This document shows, one piece after another, positions 1-5,120 of a DNA stretch of 6,381 nucleotides (positions are counted from its first letter, which is position 1; every line of letters starts with the position of its first letter). The stretch is from Fimbriiglobus sp. GTDB lineage: Bacteria; Planctomycetota; Planctomycetia; Gemmatales; Gemmataceae. Below the pieces are notes generated by a model. That model did no database searches and was not told where the DNA came from. It saw only the letters and a list, made by a program, of their open reading frames with translations. Location: NCBI GenBank assembly GCA_025352585.1, contig JANXTD010000276.1, positions 1 to 6,381 of the forward strand. The letters are read 5' to 3'. The position numbers and the translations under genes are program-made.

Positions 1-1551
1 CAGGTCGCAGGCGACTTGCAGTTCGCTCCGCACTTCCTTCGGCGGGTTGGCGGCGCGGCCGAAGCTCTGGGCGTAGCCGGCGTGGTTGAGGAACGTGCCG
101 TCCTTCTCGAAGTTCGACGTGCCCGGCAGCAGGTACTTCGCAGCCTTGGCCAGCGTACTCGTGAACAGGTCTTGCACGACGAGAAGGTCCGGCAACGCCA
201 CCCCGGCGAGGTCGGCGTCGGTCAAGCCGTCCGGGTAGCCGCCGACGAAGACCATCGCCTTGGACGCGCCGACGCTGGCGAACGGCACCACGTCGCCGAA
301 GTGCTTCAGCACCATCTCGACGCCGAGGCGGTTGGGGCACTTCTCCGCGCGGATGACGAACTTCGACGGCGTGACCGGGTTGCCCTTCACGTCCTTGGGG
401 TAGCTGTCATCGACGCCGACGACCGGCACCGGCCCGAGCGCGAGCCGCACCCCTGCGCCCCACGACTTCGCCGCGGTCGCCCACTGAAACGCCTCCTCGA
501 CCGTCAGGAACGGCGACAGGACGACCACCACACTAGCCGCGTCGGCCTTCACCGCAGCGACCAAGTCGGCCTTCAACTTGGGGAACAGTTCGGCATACGG
601 CGTGTGATAGAACTTGCCGTCGGTCTTCGTCAACGGCTTCGTGAAGCGGTCCGGCGAGTTGGTGAAGTGGTAGCCCCACCGGCCCTCGTCGCAAATGAAG
701 TGCCCTTGCGCCTCAGGGTTGACGCGGGCCCGCAGCCGATACACGATGTCCTTGTTCGTGTCGGTGTGAATACTGCAACCCGTGCTACAGCGGCTGCACA
801 CGTTCTCGGTGGACTTCAAGTACCAGACGCGCTGGGTGTAAAGGAAGTCTTTCGAGCCGAGGGCACCGACGGGGCACAGATCGACGACGTTGCCGGAGAG
901 CTTGTTTTCCAGCGGCCGGCCGGGGAAAACGTCGATCTCCTCGTGGTGCCCGCGGCCCACGACCAGCAACTCCGCCGTGCCCGAAATCTCGCGGGTGAAG
1001 CGCACGCATCGCGTACACATGATACAGCGGTCGGTGAACAGCGTGATCTTGCTCGACAGCCCCGGCTTGTTGGCCGGCGTATTCTTCACGTCGATCATCC
1101 GGCTCTCGGAGCGGCCGAACTGGTACGAATAGTCTTGCAACTTGCACTCGCCGGCCTTGTCGCAGACAGGACAGTCGAGCGGGTGGTTGATGAGAAGGCC
1201 TTCGAGCGTGTCGGCTTGCGATTTCTTGGCACGGTCGGCAGGCTTATAGTTGACATCATACGTCAGCGGCGTCACCGATTGGTCGCGCTTGGCGTAGTCG
1301 CCGGTGACGATGACGGTGCCGTCCTTGACCGGCGTCTGGCAGCCGGGAACGACCTTCGGCTGCATGACAACCTTGCCGTCCTTCAACTCGCCGACCTCGA
1401 CGAGGCACATGCGGCACGAGGCGACGACCGAGAGTTCCGGGTGCCAGCAGTAGTGCGGCACTTCGGTCCCGGCGAGTTCCGCGGCCTGCACGCAGTTGAG
1501 CTTGCGGCTGCCGATCTCGACCGGCTTGTCGTTGACGAACACCGTCGGCAT
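1..1551 (-). CDS. nuoG: NADH-quinone oxidoreductase subunit G (complex I 75-kDa-type subunit), 3' end outside window
   Basis: The peripheral-arm subunit that passes electrons from NuoF through a chain of iron-sulfur clusters towards the Q module. I read 517 codons from the ATG at 1551 to base 1 with no stop; the C-terminus is cut by the window edge. An N-terminal ferredoxin-like domain carries C35, C46, C49, C71 (N1b [2Fe-2S]). H123, C127, C130, C136 are the His/Cys N5 ligands, and C176, C179, C182, C226 match N4. C252, C255, C259, C287 (CxxCxxxCx27C) match the optional N7 cluster. The remainder is a molybdopterin-oxidoreductase-like domain, with VVQDLF at 458-463 and EKDGTF at 482-487, used structurally and not catalytically in complex I. 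That domain looks short: only about 170 residues separate the last N7 cysteine from VVQDLF. The start lies 21 bases after the lipoprotein stop, with GAAGGG at 1561-1566 as ribosome binding site. A formate dehydrogenase is unlikely given the nuo neighbours. Confidence 0.96.
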   Translation of the reverse strand, partial: MPTVFVNDKPVEIGSRKLNCVQAAELAGTEVPHYCWHPELSVVASCRMCLVEVGELKDGKVVMQPKVVPGCQTPVKDGTVIVTGDYAKRDQSVTPLTYDVNYKPADRAKKSQADTLEGLLINHPLDCPVCDKAGECKLQDYSYQFGRSESRMIDVKNTPANKPGLSSKITLFTDRCIMCTRCVRFTREISGTAELLVVGRGHHEEIDVFPGRPLENKLSGNVVDLCPVGALGSKDFLYTQRVWYLKSTENVCSRCSTGCSIHTDTNKDIVYRLRARVNPEAQGHFICDEGRWGYHFTNSPDRFTKPLTKTDGKFYHTPYAELFPKLKADLVAAVKADAASVVVVLSPFLTVEEAFQWATAAKSWGAGVRLALGPVPVVGVDDSYPKDVKGNPVTPSKFVIRAEKCPNRLGVEMVLKHFGDVVPFASVGASKAMVFVGGYPDGLTDADLAGVALPDLLVVQDLFTSTLAKAAKYLLPGTSNFEKDGTFLNHAGYAQSFGRAANPPKEVRSELQVACDL

Positions 1552-1572
1552 GGTCAGGAACCCTTCGTGAAA

Positions 1573-2064
1573 CTAGCGACCCAAAAGCTTGCGGACCTCG
1601 TCCGCCTCCGCGCGGCGGGCGGAGCCGGTCACCAGCACCAGCCCGCCCTTGGTCTCCGCCCCCACCTCGTACGCCCACAGCCCCTTGTGCTCGGCGGTCC
1701 AGCACAGGATAATCTTGCCGTCCGCGACCGCCTTGGCGATCGCCGGCGCGTCCTCGTTGAGCGTCGCGGTGACCGTCTTCAGGTCCGGCATCTTGCCGTT
1801 CAAGCTGTACTCGATCTCGATGAACAGGCCGATCTGCGACATCTCGGTCTGCGTCACGACCCGCTGCACGGCGTTGCGGACGTTCTGCGCGGCCCCCGCG
1901 CCGGCCTCGTAGTTGGTGTTGCCGACGACCGGCTCGGCGACCCCCGTCACGGTCGGGGCCGCGGGGGCCGGGGCCGTCGCCGTCGCCGTCGTCACTTTCG
2001 CCGCCGGCTTCTTGCAGCCGCCGGCGAAACACAAGAGGATCGCCACCGTTACCGCGTGTCGCAT
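1573..2064 (-). CDS. Predicted lipoprotein of unknown function between nuoF and nuoG
   Basis: 163 residues; I do not recognise the family. The N-terminus MRHAVTVAILLCFAGGC has a short positive n-region, a hydrophobic core and C17 preceded by AGG, a relaxed lipobox (Leu is usual at -3), followed by KK. It is therefore probably lipid-anchored outside the cytoplasmic membrane. Residues 18-40 are a Thr/Ala/Pro linker, partly coded by a GC-rich hexamer repeat. Residues about 55-163 look like a small soluble alpha/beta domain: a helix with Gln/Val/Arg, a segment around YSLNGKMPDLKTV, then ILCWTAEHKGLWAYEV and GLVLVTGSARR before a charged C-terminal helix. C17 would carry the lipid and only C103 remains in the mature domain, so no metal site is evident. 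It begins 35 bases after nuoF and ends 21 bases before nuoG. GGGGGTGA at 2068-2075 is a strong ribosome binding site. The high GC matches nuoF, so recent transfer is not suggested. Confidence 0.8.
   Translation of the reverse strand: MRHAVTVAILLCFAGGCKKPAAKVTTATATAPAPAAPTVTGVAEPVVGNTNYEAGAGAAQNVRNAVQRVVTQTEMSQIGLFIEIEYSLNGKMPDLKTVTATLNEDAPAIAKAVADGKIILCWTAEHKGLWAYEVGAETKGGLVLVTGSARRAEADEVRKLLGR
1973..1990. repeat. Three perfect tandem GCCGTC hexamers in the lipoprotein linker
   Basis: GCCGTC is repeated three times without mismatch and is followed by a further GTC. On the coding strand this gives alternating Thr and Ala codons in the linker after the lipid-anchoring cysteine. Because the unit is six bases, gain or loss of copies would keep frame and only change linker length. 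It may be simple GC-rich low complexity. Confidence 0.6.
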
Positions 2065-2067
2065 GGC

Positions 2068-2075
2068 TCACCCCC
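2068..2075 (-). promoter_or_regulatory. Ribosome binding site of the lipoprotein gene
   Basis: The coding strand reads GGGGGTGA, seven of eight bases matching the anti-Shine-Dalgarno target GGAGGTGA, and ends three bases before the ATG at 2064. It supports this start and shows that the small gene has its own translation signal within the 35-base gap after nuoF. Confidence 0.6.
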
Positions 2076-2099
2076 GAGGTTCGGTCCGCGGCGGCTATC

Positions 2100-3467
2100 T
2101 TAGTGCGCGCCGACCAGTTCGAGCGATTTCGCGTGCCGGCTGCGGGTGCCGTCCTTGATCGACGCCTCGAACTCCGCGCGGAACTTGCGGATCGCCGTCT
2201 TGACCGGCCAGCCCGCGCCGTCGGCCAGCCCGCAAATCGTCGTGCCCGGCATGATGCCGATGCGGTCGGCCACGTCGATCAAAATGTCGAGGTCTTCCCG
2301 CCGGCCCTGCCCGCGGCGCAGCCGGTCGGTGATCTTGAGCATCCAGCCGGTCCCCTCGCGGCACGGGGTACACTGGCCGCACGACTCGTGGCTAAAGAAC
2401 TGGCAAACGTTGTGCAACACGTCGACCATACTGGTCTGGTCGTCAATGACGGTAATGGCCGCGGTGCCAAGTCCGAGGCAGCCGATCTTACCGGGGCCGT
2501 TGAAATCGAGCGGAATGTCGTACTCCGTCTTGCCGTCCTCGCCCTTGAGCGGGGCATTGACATCAGCAAAGCCCATGCTCAAGCCGCCGGGGTTGATCGC
2601 CTTGGCCTTGCGCCCCTTCCAGACGCCGCCGCCGTGCTTCTCGACGAGGTCGCGGATGGTCACGCCCATCGGCAACTCGACGCAGCGCGGCTCGTTCACG
2701 TGCCCCGCGATCGTGTACAGCTTCGGCCCGTAACTCCCGGCGTCGCGAGGGTTCTTTGGGTCGGGCGCGATGCCGAACGACTTGAACCAGTCGACGCCGT
2801 GCCTCATGACCTGCGTGACGCACGCCATCGTCTCGACGTTGTTGACGATCGTCGGCTTGCGAAACGCCCCCTCGATCGCTGGGAACGGCGGCTTGATCCG
2901 CGGCCACGCCCGCTTGCCTTCGAGCGACTCGATTAGCCCTGTTTCTTCGCCGCAAATGTACGCCCCCGCGCCGCGGTGCAGCACGATGTCAAGGCTGAAG
3001 CCGCTGTTGCGAATGTTCTTGCCAAGCAACCCCGCGGCGTAACAATCGTTGACCGCCGCCAACAGGGTCCGGTAGGCGTCGCCGTACTCGTAGCGCAGGT
3101 AGAAGTAGGCGCACTCGCTCTTGACGGCGAAGCACGACAGCATGATGCCTTCGAGCACCTGGTGCGGGTCCTTCTCCATCAGGATGCGGTTGTTGTAAGT
3201 ACACGGCTCCGACTCGTCGGCGTTGATGCACATGTAGATGGGGCCGGGGTGCTCCTTGGGCAGGAACGTCCACTTCAGCCCCGTCGGGAAGCCCGCGCCG
3301 CCGCGGCCGCGCAGCCCCGAGTCCTTCACTTGCGTGACGACTTCGAGCGGCTTCACCTCCGCCAAGACGCGTTCAAACACGGCGTAACCGCCGTCGCCGC
3401 GGTACGCCTCGACGCTCGCCGGGTTCGGCTTGCCGACGCGGGCGAGCAGCACAGGTTCGTAAGGCAT
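2100..3467 (-). CDS. nuoF: NADH-quinone oxidoreductase subunit F (NADH- and FMN-binding, 51-kDa-type)
   Basis: Catalytic entry subunit: it oxidises NADH on FMN and hands electrons to cluster N3. From the ATG at 3467 it has 455 residues, a usual family length. The glycine-rich GLRGRGGAGFPTGLKW is at 51-66, NADESEP at 82-88 and GAGAYICGEET at 166-176. RIKPPFP is at 190-196. With a constant offset of 10 from Thermus Nqo1, the NADH/FMN contacts appear as F60, K65, F68, N82, D84, E85, E87, E175, K192 and F195. N3 ligands are C363, C366, C369 and C412. Oddities: the usual SEPGT is SEPCT (C89) and the usual KDR after it is NNR. An in-frame start 16 codons upstream (3515) would overlap the DUF5615 gene by 38 bases and add an unrelated leader, so I prefer 3467, ten bases after that gene's stop. 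The ribosome binding site there is weak (GAGAGTGA), which suggests coupling to the upstream gene. Confidence 0.97.
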   Translation of the reverse strand: MPYEPVLLARVGKPNPASVEAYRGDGGYAVFERVLAEVKPLEVVTQVKDSGLRGRGGAGFPTGLKWTFLPKEHPGPIYMCINADESEPCTYNNRILMEKDPHQVLEGIMLSCFAVKSECAYFYLRYEYGDAYRTLLAAVNDCYAAGLLGKNIRNSGFSLDIVLHRGAGAYICGEETGLIESLEGKRAWPRIKPPFPAIEGAFRKPTIVNNVETMACVTQVMRHGVDWFKSFGIAPDPKNPRDAGSYGPKLYTIAGHVNEPRCVELPMGVTIRDLVEKHGGGVWKGRKAKAINPGGLSMGFADVNAPLKGEDGKTEYDIPLDFNGPGKIGCLGLGTAAITVIDDQTSMVDVLHNVCQFFSHESCGQCTPCREGTGWMLKITDRLRRGQGRREDLDILIDVADRIGIMPGTTICGLADGAGWPVKTAIRKFRAEFEASIKDGTRSRHAKSLELVGAH

Positions 3468-3477
3468 GGCATCACTC

Positions 3478-3858
3478 TCAAGGAAGGCGTCGGGGCAAGT
3501 AGTCCAGTTGGTCAATCCACTCTTCGGCTTCGGATGCCAGCAGCACGATCAGGAGTTCGTGAGCAATAGCCCCCGGCGACAAGTTGTTGCCGTCGGGGAA
3601 AACGATGACACCCCAGGTGTGGTTCCCACTCCTCAAGTGGTCGGCGACGTGGCCCGGCATCGTGTTCCGGTCGTAAGTCACCACTAGTAACTGCTCGCGC
3701 TCGGCGAACAGCAACAATTCCGGGTCGGGCGTGCCGGCCGAGGGAACCCAGGAATCGACCCCAATCGTTCCGAGATTCGCCGCCGGCTCCACCTTCAAGA
3801 CAGCTTGCGTCACCGCCAAGGGTATGTGCTGGTCGAGCATGAACCGGATGCGACTCAC
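3478..3858 (-). CDS. DUF5615 PIN-like protein, probable toxin of a DUF433/DUF5615 pair
   Basis: 126 residues, GTG start. It matches my memory of the DUF5615 (Mut7-C/PIN-like) family: an N-terminal beta strand ending in LDQHIP with D9, then PDPELLLFAEREQLLVVTYD with D45, E47 and D63. DRNTMPGH follows at 63-70, GVIVF at 83-87, and the tail SEAEEWIDQLDYLP at 109-122 is typical of one variant of the family. D9, D45/E47 and D63 are the candidate acidic metal ligands of a PIN-type nuclease, so RNA cleavage is a plausible but unproven activity. The start GTG overlaps the TGA of the DUF433 gene by four bases (GTGA, 3855-3858), the classic arrangement of an antitoxin-toxin pair. An internal ATG at 3840 would remove the first strand and D9's context, so it is less likely. 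nuoF begins ten bases after its stop. Sampled GC is about 55-60%, below nuoF. Confidence 0.82.
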   Translation of the reverse strand: MSRIRFMLDQHIPLAVTQAVLKVEPAANLGTIGVDSWVPSAGTPDPELLLFAEREQLLVVTYDRNTMPGHVADHLRSGNHTWGVIVFPDGNNLSPGAIAHELLIVLLASEAEEWIDQLDYLPRRLP

Positions 3859-4340
3859 GTCAAACCTGGGGGTCGTGTTGATCCGATCTCTTGAACACCC
3901 TTTGTGGCGTCGGCCACGGTTGTACCGAAAGGACTACCAGCCCGGTGGGCGGCCGAGGACTCCCGAAGTCGTCGGAAGCTGTCAGACGCCAACTCGTTTT
4001 CGGTGAACGGGCCGTCGTTGGCGAGGCGGGCCTTCAAGTCGCGGAGTCGCCGCGCGACAGGCGATTCAGGGCTGGCAAGGTAAGCCTGCAGGTTCGCGTC
4101 GCCGACCGCTTTGCGTTGGGCTAAATAAGCCTCGACTAGGGTCCGATTTTCCAGGTAATACGTAATCGCGGCGTACACGAGCGCAAGTCTCATGGGGCGC
4201 GCGAAATGGACCGCGATCTGCTCGGGGGTCATGTGCTGGTGGTGCAAACAGACGACGTGCTCCAAATCGATGCGCGTGCCCTTGAGGCGGATCGCCTCGA
4301 CGGGGTCACCGATGAAGTCGAAGAAGTCTTCCAGTTGCAT
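3855..4340 (-). CDS. DUF433 protein, probable antitoxin partner of the DUF5615 gene
   Basis: 161 residues. The N-terminal half is a DUF433 (PF04255) domain by recognition: IRLKGTRIDLEHVV at 17-30, then MTPEQIAVHF at 37-46 and LALVYAAITYYLENRTLVEAYL at roughly 52-73. DUF433 is a small winged-helix/HTH-like domain often encoded next to DUF5615 or PIN-like genes and annotated as an antitoxin. It would be expected to bind and neutralise the downstream product and perhaps bind DNA. Residues about 75-110 form a charged helix with SPVARRLRDLKARL. The last 40 or so residues (Ser/Thr/Gly/Pro-rich, ending RPPGLT) look unrelated to the domain, and the protein is longer than the usual 75-120 residues. 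The ATG at 4340 follows TGAGG at 4347-4351, overlapping the nuoE stop, with an 8-base gap between the genes. A start further upstream at 4460 lies inside nuoE and is rejected. Its stop overlaps the next start by four bases. Confidence 0.82.
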   Translation of the reverse strand: MQLEDFFDFIGDPVEAIRLKGTRIDLEHVVCLHHQHMTPEQIAVHFARPMRLALVYAAITYYLENRTLVEAYLAQRKAVGDANLQAYLASPESPVARRLRDLKARLANDGPFTENELASDSFRRLRESSAAHRAGSPFGTTVADATKGVQEIGSTRPPGLT

Positions 4341-4346
4341 GATTGA

Positions 4347-4351
4347 CCTCA
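4347..4351 (-). promoter_or_regulatory. Ribosome binding site of the DUF433 gene, embedded in the nuoE stop
   Basis: The coding strand reads TGAGG: its TGA is the nuoE stop and GAGG is a Shine-Dalgarno core six bases before the ATG at 4340. Ribosomes ending nuoE would sit on the start region of the DUF433 gene, so the two are probably translationally coupled. It also decides the start, since no signal precedes the longer alternative. Confidence 0.65.
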
Positions 4352-4834
4352 CTTCGCCTGTAACTCGCCGAACAGCGCGTCGGCTTTGTCGTGCGTCACG
4401 TCCATGACGTGAACGTCGTTGAGCAATACCGCCGGGGCACCGTCGCACGCCCCGATGCACTCCGCGAACTCCAGCGTGATCTTGCCGTCGGCCGTGCGCT
4501 CACCGCAATGGACGTTGAGCTTGTGTTCGCAATGCTCGATCAACTCGTAAGCCCCGCGCAGCATACACGCCAGGCCGCGGCAAACCCACACGCGATCGGT
4601 GCCGAGTTTGTCCGGCTCGCGGTCCTTGAAGAAGGCGTAGAAAGTCATCGTGTCCTGCACCTCCGACGGGTGCAAGTCGAGCATCTCCGCGATCTCGACG
4701 ATGGCCTCCGACGACACGTATCGCATCTCGTCGTGGACGAGGTGCAACGCCGGCAACGTCACCGCCTGCTTCCGCGGGTACTTCGGCAAGAGTGCGGTGA
4801 TTTCGGACCGAATCCGCTCGCTCAGGACAGCCAT
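4349..4834 (-). CDS. nuoE: NADH-quinone oxidoreductase subunit E (24-kDa-type, [2Fe-2S])
   Basis: Thioredoxin-fold subunit that partners NuoF in the NADH dehydrogenase module and carries cluster N1a. 161 residues, usual for NuoE. An N-terminal helical region (IRSEITALLPKYPRKQAV, then ALHLVHDEMRYVSSEAIVEI at about 29-48) leads to the family motif VQDTMTFYAFF at 59-69. The N1a ligands are C85 and C90 (VCRGLAC), C126 and C130 (CIGAC), with spacing C-x4-C-x35-C-x3-C as in Escherichia coli NuoE. The ATG at 4834 is chosen because GAAGGG lies six bases upstream. A TTG seven codons earlier (4855) would overlap the S1-domain gene and has no better signal. The S1 gene stops ten bases upstream and the DUF433 gene begins eight bases downstream, where nuoF would normally follow. 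Confidence 0.96.
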   Translation of the reverse strand: MAVLSERIRSEITALLPKYPRKQAVTLPALHLVHDEMRYVSSEAIVEIAEMLDLHPSEVQDTMTFYAFFKDREPDKLGTDRVWVCRGLACMLRGAYELIEHCEHKLNVHCGERTADGKITLEFAECIGACDGAPAVLLNDVHVMDVTHDKADALFGELQAK

Positions 4835-4840
4835 ACTACG

Positions 4841-4846
4841 CCCTTC
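4841..4846 (-). promoter_or_regulatory. Ribosome binding site of nuoE, overlapping the S1-gene stop
   Basis: GAAGGG on the coding strand, six bases before the ATG at 4834; its first two bases are the GA of the S1-domain gene's TGA stop. It fixes the nuoE start in preference to the TTG at 4855 and suggests that termination on the S1 gene feeds initiation on nuoE. Confidence 0.65.
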
Positions 4847-5120
4847 ATCCCACAATGTTTCGTCGTGACAGAATGACCTGCCGATTTCGATCGTCGTGAT
4901 CTATGACATCGCCCGTAATCCGTTGGCCGACTTCAAAGACATCGGCAGTCTGAATTCCGCGGCCCAGACCGCATTCCGGTATCCGCATCAAGCAGACGAA
5001 CCCCACACCGGCATCAATAAAAAGTCCGAAGGGCGGCACGAGCACAATTGAGCCTTCGAGGCGAGTACCTACTGGCACTGCGGCCTTCACGTCGTCCCAC
5101 GTCCGGCGGCTTTCACTCAC
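4845..5120 (-). CDS. Small single-S1-domain RNA-binding protein between nuoD and nuoE
   Basis: 91 residues, GTG start, almost entirely one S1 (OB-fold) domain. A short basic leader SESRRTWDDVKAAVPVG is followed by TRLEGSIVLVPPFGLFID at 19-36, with the S1 signature FGLFID at 31-36. Then come GFVCLMRIPE at 40-49, VGQRITGDVIDHDDRNRQ at 64-81 and VILSRR at 82-87. This is the usual S1 strand order (G-x-V, FGxFV, GLv, GDxV, LS). S1 domains bind single-stranded RNA, so a cytoplasmic RNA- or ribosome-related role is likely; the target is unknown. It has no complex I role that I know of. The start GTG overlaps the nuoD stop by four bases (GTGA, 5117-5120), and a longer reading up to 5357 would run wholly inside nuoD, so it is rejected. 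Sampled GC is roughly 52-60%, lower than the flanking nuo genes, which may mean a different origin or simply different constraint. Confidence 0.82.
   Translation of the reverse strand: MSESRRTWDDVKAAVPVGTRLEGSIVLVPPFGLFIDAGVGFVCLMRIPECGLGRGIQTADVFEVGQRITGDVIDHDDRNRQVILSRRNIVG

Noticed and set aside
1..1551. Formate dehydrogenase or other molybdoenzyme in place of NuoG
   Set aside because: The N1b, N5, N4 and N7 ligand order could also suit an NAD-linked formate dehydrogenase, but the nuoD-E-F context and the shortened domain point to complex I.
1256..2071. A 271-codon minus-strand frame across the lipoprotein gene and the nuoG start
   Set aside because: It is the shifted frame of the lipoprotein gene and nuoG; Arg/Gly-rich with no domain, while the lipoprotein frame has a signal peptide and a good ribosome binding site.
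2065..2099. A terminator or regulatory hairpin in the nuoF-lipoprotein gap
   Set aside because: The 35 bases contain only a short CCGCGG palindrome and the ribosome binding site; there is no stem followed by a T run.
16..2103. A 695-codon open frame on the plus strand
   Set aside because: It is antisense to nuoG, the lipoprotein gene and the end of nuoF. It is rich in Arg, His, Leu and Val with no recognisable domain, as expected for the antisense frame of high-GC genes with strong third-position bias.
2103..2936. Plus-strand frame antisense to nuoF
   Set aside because: Composition typical of antisense shadow; nuoF on the other strand is unmistakable.
3468..3515. Longer nuoF with a start at 3515
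   Set aside because: It adds 16 residues unlike NuoF and overlaps the DUF5615 gene; the constant residue offset to Nqo1 fits the 3467 start.
4341..4460. Longer DUF433 protein starting inside nuoE
   Set aside because: The extra residues are Arg-rich shifted-frame nuoE sequence; the ATG at 4340 has a proper ribosome binding site.
4391..4876. Plus-strand frame antisense to nuoE
   Set aside because: No domain and no ribosome binding site; nuoE is clear on the minus strand.
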